Below are positions 13,807 through 27,055 of a stretch of DNA of 64,000 nucleotides, in pieces. The notes under the pieces were generated by a model. The model made no database searches and had not been told where the DNA came from. It saw only the letters and a list, made by a program, of their open reading frames with translations. Origin of the DNA: Karalla daura. Taxonomy: Eukaryota > Chordata > Actinopteri > Chaetodontiformes > Leiognathidae. The stretch lies in assembly GCA_029224185.1 (NCBI GenBank), contig CM055188.1, positions 32,799,242-32,863,241 on the forward strand, written 5' to 3'. Positions within the stretch are counted from its first letter, which is position 1. Every line of letters starts with the position of its first letter. Position numbers and translations under genes: made by a program.

Positions 13807-14960
13807 ATGATTTCATCTGTACAATCTAATAATTTCTTTAACTTTCTTGTCATGTTATGCATGTGTCTAATGCATATAATAGCAATAATAATGCTGCATA
13901 TTATTTGTTTCTCTGTTGTTTTATCGATGCTCCTTCGCTGTACTTGCTACCACAACAATGTAAAGTTCCCTGCTTTATTGAAGCTACACTGTAGTTTCCT
14001 CCTGAATGGATGAAAACTGCACAATTACAAAAGAGAAAGTACGCTGTAAATCACATGTAACCTTCATTTCCTGTCATCAGAGTCAACCTGAGGTCCTTGG
14101 CCTCTAGATCCAGTTCACGGCTGCCGTAATCATGTTTGGGGACTAGGTGAATTGAGAGCGACAGGTGTCACCTCTAACGTGCGTTCTGACTCCCAGACAA
14201 CCTGCTCAACACCTCTGACTTGCGTACGAGGTGTTGAATCCAATTTGTGAGGATTGGAGATTAGAGAGGGCCAAACCCCCTCCGGTTTAACAGCTTGCTA
14301 GTGACAATTTTTGGATGCTAAGCAGATGAACACAAGCTCCTTGGTCTGGAAATCCCACTTGTGGGAATTGGCATGCTTATGAAAGCTGTGTGGCAGATGG
14401 TTTCCTGTTTATACATCCAGGGCATTGCCATACATGGCTGCATTGTCATTAGACATTATTTTTTCAGAGAGTATGTTAAAGTATATTTGTTAGCACCTGC
14501 ATTTGCCATTGTGAAGTCAAATACCGTTTAGCAACGTTGCTCTTTAGCACCTTAGCACTTAACTAGCCACTTATAAACATGTATATTGTTTGTACTGGAA
14601 AATTAAGTTGTCATTCAAAGTTTAGAGCTAATTTACACCTCCTTCCTCATAGCTACTTTATATTTATAGTAGCACACACACACATGCATTGGAAATAGTG
14701 AAATAGCAACAAAAAAACAGTGAAATTCTTGTCTTTTTGTAATTGTGCAGTTTTCTTCATTGCAGAATAGTTTCAATAAAGCAGGGAGCTTTGTATTGTT
14801 GTGGTAGCAAGTACATTGAAGGAGCATCGATAAAAGAGCAGAGAAACAATATTATGTAGACGTCCATTAGAAACGTAATGAGAAAATAAAGTTAGAAAAC
14901 ATTTACACGTGCAGAAACTTTGAGATTGCACAGATGAAATCTGCAATGATTTAACATGTA
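13807..14960. repeat. Imperfect inverted repeat with arms of about 230 bp
   Basis: The left arm (about 13807-14036) reads as the reverse complement of the right arm (about 14710-14960). Shared landmarks include TTTATCGATGCTCCTTC, ACTTGCTACCACAACAAT and AAACTGCACAATTACAAAA. About 670 bp of unrelated sequence separates the arms. They may be two oppositely oriented copies of an unnamed dispersed element, or the ends of one larger element. Confidence 0.75.
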
Positions 14961-16378
14961 ATTTAGGGAGGAATGAACTGAGAAGGATTCGCACAGTGTG
15001 GGACACCTTAAAAAGGTCAAACCATCCATCCATCCATCCATCCATCCATTCATCCATCCATCCATCCATCCATCCATCCTTTTTTGTTGGGTAGGAGGTA
15101 ACTGGGATAATAACAACAATAAATAATAATAAATAACAATAAAGTCCAAGTCCAGAGAAAAACCACATGCACACTAAAGGTCTTAGTTTTACTGGGATTT
15201 GAACCATTGACCTTTTTGTTGCCGCAGCATTTACTGAGTTTAGTGATCAAATAACTATTTGTTTGTATTGATTTATCTCGGTTTCCTATTTTATAACATG
15301 AAGTTGCTCGCATTGAATTCACTAGTTTGACACTTATGGATGAACATGATCTCCATGCTATATCTGCCTCTTCTTCATGCTTCTCGCCTCCTCTTTATAC
15401 AACTTCTCACTTGCTATCAATATACAGTAATTAGGAAATAAACTCTTTAGTTAATGGCCTAGAAATGGAAGATTTCTAAGGTGTTAATACATTGTTTCTA
15501 ATGACTAATAAAGCAACAAATAGCAGCTTTAAACATGTCAAGTTAGTGTTTTCCAAGCAATTCAGTAACATCGATATTTGTTAAATAAGTAAAAGTCTTA
15601 GTCAGTGCAAGACAGATTTTGCTTTATCTAAAAAAATCATAAAAAAGCTCTATGTACAGTAGATTTTGATTGTTTTAAATCAATGAAAAAATCAGAAGAA
15701 CGTAAATTCAAGTGAAAAGAATGAACTCAACACAAGTGCAGTCCTTCAGTATATCCATAGCACAGCAGCTCGTATATATTCACTGTCCTGTTTCTCCACC
15801 TGGTTCACAGCTGTTTATTCAGAGCACCCACGGAATCATCTAATCTACTCATTAATAGAATAATCTAATCTACTCATTAAAAATACCCATGTGTCCAAAA
15901 AAGGATTCTTGATGAAAAGCCTTGCTTGTTCTAGTATCTTCCAGAATTGTGCTGAAATGTATGAATCTGGCATCATTCATGTCATGTAAAGAACTTGGAA
16001 ATGTCGGGTATTGACAGTTCTATATAAACAAAGTATGAGCAGCTGTCCGTCCAAATAAGTCTGTTAGTCTTTTTTAATTTACACTTGGACATTGAGACAA
16101 ATTGCTTAATTGTAATCTTTTAACTAAAGCAAATCCCCTGACCTCTGGCCCCCTCTGACCCCGGACCATTTGATGGTCAGTTCTGTTCGTTTTTACAGCT
16201 TCAAACATTTCGACTGTCATAGAATAAAGACCCATGTGACTAATGGAAAGTGGTTGTCTTCCATTTAATTCCATTCTCCAACTCCAGACCCAAGCATGCA
16301 GGGCATATCAGGACCCTAGAAATCAGTGGGGTCAGTCAGTATAAAGGGTTAATCTTCGAGCGTGAACAAGGTAATGCC
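14961..16378. other. Gene-free stretch with a (CATC)n array
   Basis: Contains a (CATC)n tract at 15022-15079. The remainder is AT-rich with no convincing exon. Confidence 0.5.
15022..15079. repeat. (CATC)n microsatellite
   Basis: Nearly pure CATC array with a single interruption. Confidence 0.95.
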
Positions 16379-16464
16379 ATTTTGATTCTCTAATGGAATA
16401 AGCTCACCTTTATCAAACAGCCGGCAGTCATGAAGTGGGATTAGCTTAAGTCATTTTCTTATTG
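16379..16464. promoter_or_regulatory. Duplicated non-coding core, copy A (candidate RH2 enhancer/LCR)
   Basis: An 86-bp block sharing TCTCTAATGRAATAAGC, ATCAAAC, GGATTAGCT and AAGTCATTTT, in that order, with copy B at 17065-17151. It carries a GGATTA OTX/CRX core at 16438-16443. It lies 5.5 kb upstream of the first RH2 start codon. Teleost RH2 clusters are known to depend on an upstream locus control region with OTX sites; that this is the one is inference. Confidence 0.5.
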
Positions 16465-16579
16465 GCAACAAACAATGTCTTAATTACTCAAACAATTTGT
16501 GTAAAAACCTTCACTGATTTGTTTAAATTGGTTTAGGATTCCTGCACTGAGTCAGTAATTTCTCCTTAGCTCCATTAAA

Positions 16580-16589
16580 GCACACACAC

Positions 16590-16647
<58 letters not shown>

Positions 16648-16660
16648 ACACACACACACA
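16580..16660. repeat. (CA)n microsatellite
   Basis: CA tract with a few single-base interruptions, lying between the two copies of the duplicated core. Confidence 0.95.
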
Positions 16661-16964
16661 GTCTCTGTAAGACGTATAAAACACCCAAGCCGGGAGCAAG
16701 AAGAGTTGTAAAAGTGATGAAGTTTTCTCTCTCCCTTTTCTCTCTCCTCAGCTCTATTGTTTGATTACATGTTCAACCCAAAAATATGAGAACGTTTCCA
16801 CCTTAAGAACACTGAGTGCTACTTTTAACGTTTCTTGCCTTTTTTTTATTTTGAGAACATTTGAAAAGAATTAAACCAATTTTTCTCGACAAATCTGTGT
16901 TCAATATATCTCTGGATTTAGCTGGTTTATACATTGTAGATTATAATGATTTACAACTTAGTTC

Positions 16965-17003
16965 ACACACTCACACACACACACTCACACACACACACAC
17001 ACA
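16965..17003. repeat. (CA)n microsatellite
   Basis: Interrupted CA tract just left of core copy B. Confidence 0.9.
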
Positions 17004-17064
17004 ACCTGCGCTACCTGTGTTCAGTCTGTAATAAGGTTTCCTGAAAGTTTAATCAGTTAATGGA

Positions 17065-17151
17065 ATTTTGAATCTCTAATGAAATAAGCCGGCTACCTCA
17101 TCAAACCCTGTAGCACCCTGAAATTGGATTAGCTCAAGTCATTTTGTATTG
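17065..17151. promoter_or_regulatory. Duplicated non-coding core, copy B (candidate RH2 enhancer/LCR)
   Basis: An 87-bp block homologous to copy A in the same orientation, with GGATTA at 17126-17131 at the matching place. The flanking sequence does not obviously align, so similarity is confined to the core, as expected for retained function on a diverging duplicate. Confidence 0.5.
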
Positions 17152-17299
17152 TATTTACTCCAGAACTAATTCTATCATGTAAATTAACTTAAACCTGGTT
17201 CCTTTAAACAGCCATCAGGGCATCTTTGTGCAGGTTGAGCCAGGCGGAAGTTTCCTGTTTATCCAGTTCACAGTGAGAGCGTTGGAGCATCGGTTCCTC

Positions 17300-17472
17300 T
17301 CAGTCTGCTTGGTGCTTTTCTCAGATCAGAATGAAAGTTCTCCTAACTATTAGTTCAGCCTCCACAACATCTAGTCATTTGTGCTCATCATAGTGACAGT
17401 TCCTCTGAATAGAAATGCTTCTGACATGAATCAGTTACTTTCATACAGTGTTCTGCTGTTTTATGATATTAT
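17300..17472 (+). repeat. Direct duplicate P (pairs with 20621-20798)
   Basis: A block of about 173 bp starting TCAGTCTGCTTGGTGCTTTT and containing CTCCTAACTATTAGTTCAGC recurs 3.3 kb downstream with small indels. Sequence outside the block does not match. Confidence 0.9.
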
Positions 17473-18242
17473 CACCAGCTTATTTCAAGAACTGCACTTA
17501 CACATGTTGAATCGTCATTCTCTTTGAACTAATACTCCTCATCTCAATGTCATACATACAAAATTGTTGAAGTAGTTATCAAAATCACAGTTGACTTCCC
17601 TCTTTATGACTTTCTGCTGGTCCATAGAGCATACACAACATGAGCTAAGTTTCTTGGACAGTCTTGAGGGACATAGTCCCTCAACTGGAACCCAAACTAA
17701 AACGTATGAAAAGTGCTGTATAAATAAAGTCTCATTGACTTCTGAAATAACTTTATTACTAGATTAAATATAAATAAACTCAATGAAATATTCCATCCAA
17801 TATAGAGTGTTTTTATCATTCATGCATTCATATACAATTTAAAATCAGTTTGTGCCACATATTGTTTTTCTACAATACAAGAAAATGTATCAATCCCTGA
17901 TTTGAAATAAGATAATTTACCTTAGAGAAAGTATTCAATTTACATTTCCTGTGAAATATAAAAGCAAACAGCAAAGCAGAGTCCAGCAACACAAAAACAA
18001 AAGAGGCCACTCTTCAGTCTCGTATTGGCACCTTGCCCCCAATGATTGGTGACATATGTGTGTTGTAAGAATAAAAAGCATAAAAAGTTTGATGTGCATT
18101 TAACAATCAATTAACATTCACTCAACTCATCAACGTCTGATGTCTGGAATATGGCACAACAGAGCTCAAAGACGAAAACCTCCTGGTACCACTTGGTACG
18201 AAGTCGTAAGAGGCGACTGTGATGAGCGGAGGATGCGAGGCT

Positions 18243-18281
18243 GGGTGGGGGAGGGGTGGGGGAGGGGTGGGGGAGGGGTGG
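18243..18281 (+). repeat. G-rich tandem tract, potential G-quadruplex
   Basis: Unit GGGGGAGGGGT repeated about three times, giving at least six runs of three or more G separated by one base. It lies 3.7 kb upstream of RH2 gene 1. Confidence 0.9.
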
Positions 18282-19460
18282 CCTGGATCGAAGCTGCGCT
18301 CAGCTTTTCTCCTCGAGCTCTTTCTAAGTCCCACGGTGGAGAAAAGTCACAGTCACTGCAGCAAAGAGAAGTAGCGAAGCCCAGAACGGCCACACATTTT
18401 TTCAATTTTATTTTATTGTTGTTTTTTTATGACGGCGATTTTGTCATCACAAGTTAGTAAAGTCCATTATTTCGTGATGACGACTTCATATATTTCGTTG
18501 TGATCGTCCTAATCTTCTCCAGAAATGATGAGGGTTAATCTGAATGCCACCTCTAACAGAGAGAGATGTGGCTGTGTTAGATAGATACTCCATCTCCTCC
18601 ATGACTCCCTCCTGACTCTGAGCTCTACATGGCTGAGAGTATGTGATCACCCTCATTGATTGATTGATCTGCCATTTCACCAGCTGGAGGACCAGACAGC
18701 GTTATCTGAAGCTGGAGTCAGGATGATGGACCGAACTAGACCAAACACACCATCAGAGGTGATAATCACCTCATGGGGGCAAAAGTTTTCATCCTTTGAC
18801 AGTGACATAAGAATATGTTCTCGCAAGAAAACTGACTTTTTAATATTGAGATCACAAAATAAGTCGTTACCATGACAAAGAAGAAGGCGGTTAGAATGTG
18901 GCCGCTCTCTGCCTCCGTAGGGAATGGTTGTGCATGCTGTTTGTGCTGGAAAGTGATAGAAGCAGAGCAAAAGAGATGGAAAGAGAAAGAAAACACGTCT
19001 GTCTGTGATGTATCCTGAGACACTCCAGTAAACAAGAGAAACATGCAAATCCAGGAAATTCACTGCACAGGGAAACTGAATAATACAGTAGCACAAGTGA
19101 CAGGTACTATAATTCAGAACCTCAGGAACCTTTTCTACAATGATAGATAAACAACAAGCTGCTGTTTGATATTTTGGACCATCCATGATGGTAGAACTCA
19201 TTCAAGAATGATTTGCTTCTGTGCCATGACTTTAATTCCTCATCCACTCACTCTGATCAAAATTCCTTTGGGGAGGAGGCGATCCAACTAAATATCCAGA
19301 TGTTGAACTGAGTTGAGGCCAGCTCGACCCATCCATTCACACCTAGGGACAGTTTCTAGTAAATATACCCTATAATCAATAATGTGAATTTTGCAAAGCT
19401 TTCACAGCTGTGAATCCATTTTTTGAAATTTCCAACTTGTGGGATCAATAAGAGCATGTT

Positions 19461-19512
19461 CTATTCTATTCTATTCTATTCTATTCTATTCTATTCTACT
19501 CTATTCTATTCT
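19461..19512. repeat. (TTCTA)n pentanucleotide array
   Basis: About ten CTATT units directly after GGGATCAATAAGAGCATG, resembling the pentanucleotide tail of a degenerate retroelement. Confidence 0.9.
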
Positions 19513-20620
19513 GTCTTCTGTACTAAACAGAGATGGCTCCTGGCTCTTGATAGGTCCCAGTACCACTCTATGTTCCTCTACATTTAAGATGTTGTAATAC
19601 AACAATTCCATGGAGCTTTACTGGAGCGTTATTGGAGCGGTGTTTTGTGGGAGAGTAGAGCAGAGTAGAGTAGAGCATATGACACCGTACGTGTGTGTCC
19701 AGTCACTGGAGTTTTGGATTATGGCACTGTGACCAGTGGTAAGGAAAGCAGAGTCCAGGCGAGGTCAAAAGCAGCTGAGAGGACGTTGGATCAGAGTCTA
19801 CTACCGGTGGAAACTGTTAAACTGTTAAAAAAGTTCCGCAAAATAAAATGAAGCTGCATCTTGTTTTCTTTTGTATTATAACTTAAAGGAGGAAAAAATG
19901 GATTGTTGCTTATTGTTTATTTATGTTTAAAATAAATGTGTATTTAAAGTTGTATATTCATGCTCCTTCTGAATTCTACACAGACCAAAATAAAAACTCA
20001 TAAAAACTCTTTGGGTAAATCCAATGAAAAGGTCCTGTAGTATTTCCAGTTTATCTGTCAGCTCAAATTGGTTTTCAAAAGCCAAACTTTTGTTCTATGT
20101 CTGAAATGTTACACACAATCCTGCTAAAAAATGTGGTTTGTCCTGGTTCGTTCTCATTGACAAATTCCATCACAGACAAACAACAAAGTTATCATTCTGC
20201 AAAGACGTTGAAATGATTTCTCAGTTACCTCTGATGCTAGAATCACCTGTGGGCAAAACAACAATCTCCTTACTGGAGCTTAAGGTTTGATCACATTCTG
20301 AACCTCTTACCCTGAGAGCTCCTCATATAATCCACACAGATCTATGGGGTTACTTCTGCTGCTTTTGCATACATATTCAACAATAATCAACTTACTCTCC
20401 TTGTATTGAGCACTATGTGTTTATAGACCAGTAACATATCCAAATGGTGAATTACCAGACTTTGTGTTTGTTGTTTTATTTCATCAACATAGACCTTTAG
20501 CTGCTCTGTATACAGTTACTGAACTGTAAGCTGCCCAACTCCTCTTTATTTCAAAGTCCATGAAAGCATTAAATAAAATAAATATTAAATAAAACAAACA
20601 TTTATAATTTACAGTTTGTC

Positions 20621-20798
20621 TCAGTCTGCTTGGTGCTTTTTTCACATCAGAATGAAAGTTCTCCTAACTATTAGTTCAGCCTCCACAACATCTAGTTGTT
20701 GTGCTCATCATTGTGGCAGTTTGTCATTCCTCTGAATAGAAATGCTTCTGGACATGAAACAGTTACTTTATATAATTCTCTGCTGTTTTATTATATTA
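20621..20798 (+). repeat. Direct duplicate Q (pairs with 17300-17472)
   Basis: Homologous to 17300-17472 over its whole length, with a small insertion near the middle. About 1.15 kb upstream of the RH2 gene 1 start codon. Confidence 0.9.
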
Positions 20799-21837
20799 CC
20801 CCTTGGTTTTTGAGAAATGTGTGAAATGTGCAAATCTTAAGAGCGACTGAGAAAAACTGTAATGAAAATGCCATTTGCGGAAGTGATTATAAGCACTCTC
20901 AAGGTATTGGTCAGACATTAAATTACAACAATAGTAACACACAATCAATTATCCCTATTCTACCATTGACAAAGAAAATAATCACAATTAGCTTCCCAGG
21001 CATAATTAGACATATACGAGGTGGTACAGAGACATGAAAGTCACACAGAGAAATGCATGTTTAGCCATTGGGCTTGAACAGTCCACTTGATCTCCTTTAA
21101 CATTGTGCGGGTGACAGAAAATACTTCAGCTCCTTCAATTTTGCCAGTGAATTAACAACAAAGAGTAGGTGTGTACATCAAAGTCAACACCTTTACAAAT
21201 CACATAAACAGGTCTGACTTGCTTGGACCAGTATATGAAACACAGCCTCTTGTTGTTGTTGTTGTTGTAGAGCATCTGATCCTGTGAGCAAATCCACTAA
21301 ACTAATTGATGGACGACTACAAGTTAAATGGATATAGTGCTAATCAAATTAGAGAGTGCAGTTAACAGCTTGGGTTAATGATGTTTAGCTCATAAACACA
21401 TTTTGTTCAGTTAATTGCACTACAGTCAATTTACAGACTACACACAACAGGTCAGAAATGCAGTTCAGACAGACTCTGGAGGAATTCCCTGCTAGGACTG
21501 AGGGAAATCTCACTTTAAAGGACAGAATCAAGACCGGTAGATAAACAGGAGCTCATCACATCATTACAAGGAAGGCTACGGTGACTTTTCAGGATATTTC
21601 TGTAGCAGTAAAATACCTAAGCCAGGAATGGACCAAATCCACGTTCAAAGGAGGTGACACTAGTGTTGCAAAAGAAACAGGATGTGGTCTCAAGGAGTGA
21701 ATCTCTGAGTGACACCTTTCCAACAAACCATGTTGTTTAACAAGCGATTAGACTCTGACAGATAATGTGGTAAATTCTCATGCAGATCCTCTTTGCTCAT
21801 CTGCCTGATCCATTGGGAGTCAGCCCCTCAGGGGGGC
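20799..21837. other. RH2 gene 1 upstream region
   Basis: No gene seen. A short GTT repeat lies near 21250. The sequence GCGATTAG near 21744 is a one-base variant of the OTX/CRX core about 95 bp upstream of the TATA box. Confidence 0.45.
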
Positions 21838-21844
21838 TATAAAA
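21838..21844 (+). promoter_or_regulatory. TATA box of RH2 gene 1
   Basis: TATAAAA after a G-run, 108 bp before the start codon. The other three opsins have a TATA box at about the same distance. Confidence 0.85.
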
Positions 21845-21945
21845 CCGTTTCACATGTAAGCAGCCAAAGAGCAGACACTCTTGGCTGCACCAACAGAGCT
21901 CCAAGCAGATCCCGCTCAGCCAATCCACACCCCCAACCTGCTAAG

Positions 21946-22906
21946 ATGGAGAACGGCACTGAGGGAAAGGACTTCTACATCCCCATGAACAACAGGACGG
22001 GACTCGTTAGGAGTCCTTTCTATTACACACAGTATTATTTGGCAGACCCATGGATGTTCAAATTGCTGGCGTTTTACATGTTCTTCCTGATCTGCACTGG
22101 TTTCCCCATCAACTTCCTGACGCTGATGGTCACGGCTCAGAACAAGAAGCTCCGGCAGCCTCTCAACTTCATCCTGGTCAACCTGGCCGTGGCCGGACTC
22201 ATCATGGTCTGTTTCGGTTTCACAGTCACCTTTTATTCCTCTTTGATGGGATATTTCTCCATGGGAACCATGGGTTGTGCCATTGAAGGATTCATGGCCA
22301 CCATTGGAGGTAAACAAGATTAACACTTTCACAGATTTGACTAAAACATGGTGAAAACATCTAATCCATTGTTTTTGTTATTGTTGTTGTTTTTCTCTGT
22401 TTTTGTCAACAGGTCAAGTGTCTCTGTGGTCCCTGGTGGTTCTGGCCGTTGAGAGATACATTGTGGTCTGCAAACCCATGGGCAGCTTCAAATTCACAGC
22501 CACTCATGCCGCAGTGGGTTGTGCATTCACCTGGATCATGGCTAGCTCCTGTGCAATCCCTCCTCTTGTTGGCTGGTCCAGGTAATCAATTAATCTCCCT
22601 CAACTCCCAGTCAGAGCTGACCCATCTTTTCTCTGAGCTCTGACCGATGTTAAAGCCTAGCCAACTTTAGCCCAGCACAGTTGGGTGTGAAGAGGAGGTC
22701 TACCAGGGCTTCAACACAAATGTGAACGAAACACAAGAAGGTTAAGGGTTAATTGACGAGTAGTCGCTCAGTCATCCAGTTCTCCTCTATAGTTCACTCA
22801 GTTTGAGGGTGTTCTCTTTCAGAAACAGAACTCAACAGGTACGCATTACTTTTCCCTTCAGGGATGAACAAGGTACTCATTGTATCATATAGTATCTGTC
22901 ATGTGA

Positions 22907-22937
<31 letters not shown>

Positions 22938-25790
22938 CAAGGGTTTTTTTTTATCATCAAAAGATGGAACATGAAGTTTTTGTTTACTACTATTAACCAA
23001 TTTTTAATGACCAAATGGAAGAAAAGGTGAAGGATGGTGGAGAAATACTCTTGACTCTTACATTAAATTCATTAAGTGATAACCTTGAATATCAGGGAGA
23101 TGCCATCAATAGAGAAACACTTTAATGTTTTATTCTTACTGTGTAACTGAGTGATTATCCCACTTTTTTTCTGTCACCACTTGGATGAACATCTGAGAGA
23201 ACTTTACTGAAAAAACTGTTAATCAACATTATTATTATTATTGTATATTTATCATTAATATTATATACAACAACAGCAGCAGCAACAACAACAATGATAA
23301 TAAAACATTTAATTGACAACACTTGACATACAAGATAAAATCTGAAAGCGCTAAATGGCAGGTTAAAAACAGCCCTCAGGTCAAAACTTAGTTATTAATG
23401 GGTAGGTGTTAGAGCAGAGTGTGTTGTACACAGCACATGCTAAACGGAGGCAGATTATGGTCGGCTGCCTGACACCGCTAACTTCTGCTTGACCTTCCAA
23501 CCTCTAAATGCTGCTGCATGGCCCACCCTCTGTGGTTATGTACAGTAATCTGAGCATGTGCTGAATCCCTGTAAGGTGATTATCTTTAAAGTGGGCCTGG
23601 CACAAATCTGATCAAATCGTAACAACCAAGTTCTATTAATTCCTAAAAAAAAAAAAAACTTCATCCAAAGCTTAGTCCTAGACTGGATTAGTATAGTTCC
23701 CACACACCTGACTACAAGTGACCATCACCTGTGACCAGGAAGATTATAGTTCAAGTCGCAGACCCACATTCCATGGCTGTGACTTTTTACCCACTTATGC
23801 TTTTACTTATGTCAAGTGTGTTCCCACAGACAGGTGATAAAACATAACGTTGATATCCTATTTTACAGGTATATCCCAGAGGGTATTCAGGTTTCCTGCG
23901 GACCGGACTACTACACCCTGGCCCCTGGCTACAACAACGAGTCTTTCGTCATGTACATGTTCACCTGCCACTTCTGCGTGCCCGTCTTCACCATCTTCTT
24001 CACCTACGGAAACTTAGTGTGCACTGTGAAGGCTGTAAGTGACACTGGACGGTCTGAAAACACCTCGACTCTGACCCTAGTGATTCTAGGATCACACTTC
24101 TAAGAACAATCATTTATCTTGTTTTAAGAGTTAAGGTTTAATTTTTAGTGATTAACTTTACACTCTAATCTTCACTCAAGCAACAACAGTATTACTACAA
24201 GACATTTTGTCAAGAGAAGATATCATTGTTTGATAATTTCTCTTGCTTTTAAAGAAGCTGTACAAACAGATTCAATGTTTTTCTCATCATAAAACAGCCT
24301 TTTTTGGTCAACTTTCTAAAACTCAAATAGTGAAACAGAATATTTTTACTGGAACATATTTCAATATGTGGCGCAGTTTGTATTTTGTGCATCATCTTAT
24401 CCATCAGTTAATCATTTCTGCAAAGTATAGTGCTAAACAAAATAAAACAGCATCAAATGGTAAATAGTAAAGGTGTAAAACACACCATTTGGTAGCAATA
24501 TTTTACTGCTCCATGATGTACAAATTCTTATTCTTCTTCTTCTGTATAACTAGTTTATAAAGGAGAATTATATATTATAGCAAGTGAGTTCTGGATGTTG
24601 CATTAACCAACAAACTGTCTTGCCACCTCTGCCCGTCAGGCTGCAGCCCAGCAGCAGGACTCTGCATCCACCCAGAAGGCTGAGAAAGAAGTGACACGCA
24701 TGTGCATCCTGATGGTCCTGGGCTTCCTGGTGGCCTGGACCCCCTACGCCAGCTTCGCCGCCTGGATCTTCTTCAACAGGGGCGCTGCGTTCTCCGCCAC
24801 AGCCATGGCCATCCCTGCCTTCTTCTCCAAGAGCTCTGCCCTGTTCAACCCCATCATCTATGTGCTGATGAACAAACAGGTACGATAGGAGCTATTTGTA
24901 TACATTCCAGTCTCAAAACTTCCAGGAAAACAAGAAAAACTTTACTTAATATTGTTACTTAATATGATTGATATTGCTTTATCAATGACCTTCTGAGGCT
25001 TTTTGGTTTTTATCTTCACATCAGACACTGCAAATATAATCATTAGGGACGTTCCTCTCACATTAATGTTTGCTGTGCACACAAACAATGTAAACAATCA
25101 ACACATATATCCACACACTATAGGTGGAGGGAGCAGAAACAGGAGCACAAACAAAAGAGAGACACGGCTGTGCATGAGGCGTGTTTTCACTAGTGTTGGG
25201 GACAGATCAGTGATCCAGATCTTTTCCTCATCCCGATCCTCTGAAAATTACATGATTGGCCCCAATATCCGATCATGCGATCAGATCGGAGAAATGAATG
25301 TGTCTGGCAATTCATCTACCACTGGAAGAAGAATTAAAGGAATGATAGCTGGAGTTTACAGACAATCATGTCCTTGTCCTGTGCTGAAGTAGCTGTCCAC
25401 CACTTCCATCAAGGTGTTATGAACTGGACGATCTCAGTTGTCCCCCTGTGAATAACACCAGGGAAACATGATTGAAGTCTCCCCAGATTATCAAAGGAGC
25501 CTCAGGGTGTTTAGTTTGTATCCAGCAACAACTTCATGGAGAACATGGAAGTTACCCCGTGTTACCCCGTTTTTTATGGAGACATTGGAATGTGTTTTCC
25601 CTGTGCACAGTAACTGTTGTGCTGTAAGATAGGATGTGTCAGAGATAGGATGTGTGCAAACATTTACCTTTTTATTTTCCTGTGATTTCAGTTCCGTAAC
25701 TGCATGCTCAGCACTGTTGGGATGGGCGGCATGGTGGAGGATGAGACCTCAGTATCGACCAGCAAGACAGAAGTGTCCACAGCTTCCTAA
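21946..25790 (+). CDS. rh2: RH2 green-type cone opsin, gene 1 (Gln122)
   Basis: Cone visual pigment: a G-protein-coupled receptor that binds 11-cis-retinal in photoreceptor outer-segment membrane and activates transducin. Exons 21946-22309, 22413-22581, 23869-24034, 24640-24879, 25692-25790 (364, 169, 166, 240, 99 nt) make 345 aa; exons 2-4 match the rhodopsin exon lengths exactly. The start is the homologous MENGTEG; the frame stays open upstream but that part lies at or before the TATA box. Glycosylation sites NGT and NRT are near the N-terminus. In bovine numbering it has Cys110-Cys187, Glu113 counterion, ERY 134-136, Lys296 and NPIIY 302-306 (add 1 for this protein). Gln122 and Ser295 differ from genes 3/4. 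The tail is Ser/Thr-rich and lacks the palmitoylated Cys pair of rhodopsin. Intron 2 is the longest intron of the four genes (1287 bp). Parts of exons 1 and 4 are nearly identical to gene 2. Which RH2 subclass (B or C) needs a tree. Confidence 0.97.
22582..23868 (+). other. Intron 2 of RH2 gene 1
   Basis: A 1287-bp intron with a short (TTATC)n tract at 22911-22937 and small AT-rich repeats near 23230-23300. No exon or gene inside. Confidence 0.8.
24880..25691 (+). other. Intron 4 of RH2 gene 1
   Basis: An 812-bp intron. The segment 25180-25290, rich in GATC and GATCAGATCGGAG-like sequence, looks like a fragment of a dispersed repeat. No exon inside. Confidence 0.6.
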
Positions 25791-26154
25791 ACACGGACCA
25801 ATCTTAACAACTCTAGCGGATTTTCCATGGACTCAATCAGTCAACTGCTTGTTTTCATTCAGTAGCATCTCGATGAAATCCGGCAGCTTTCAGGCCATCG
25901 AAATGGAAAAAGAAGAACTCTTTCACTCCTTGTCCCGTATCAACGTGAAGCTGCCACATAGCAACATGTTCCAGCTGACAGCGACCAGGACCAAGCAGAC
26001 ATCTCGCTTTGTGATCTGGGAAGAGTTTCCTTCATTTCCAACATCACTTATTTTGTTCCGCTACGATAAAGCTTTGTTTTATGCGGGCCTGAATTCACTT
26101 TCTGGGCCAAATGTATATATTTTATAAATGATTATGAATATGAAAATGTAGGTA

Positions 26155-26160
26155 AATAAA
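26155..26160 (+). terminator. Poly(A) signal of RH2 gene 1
   Basis: AATAAA followed at once by TGCATGCAT, 365 bp after the stop codon. The same compound motif ends all four opsin genes. Confidence 0.85.
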
Positions 26161-26254
26161 TGCATGCATCAAAATGTTTCATTTGTTTGTGTTTTTGATT
26201 AATCACATTGTGATTGAATATAGCTCGACATAGCAAAATTAGATACACATACAA

Positions 26255-27055
<801 letters not shown>

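Larger units (their letters stand above)
17473..20620. other. Gene-free stretch
   Basis: No gene recognised. Holds a G-rich tandem tract (18243-18281) and a (TTCTA)n array (19461-19512) that follows a GGGATCAATAAGAG motif typical of teleost non-LTR tails. Confidence 0.5.

Noticed and set aside
21793..21945. In-frame N-terminal extension of RH2 gene 1
   Set aside because: The upstream frame lies at or before the TATA box, and the family start is the MENGTEG methionine at 21946.
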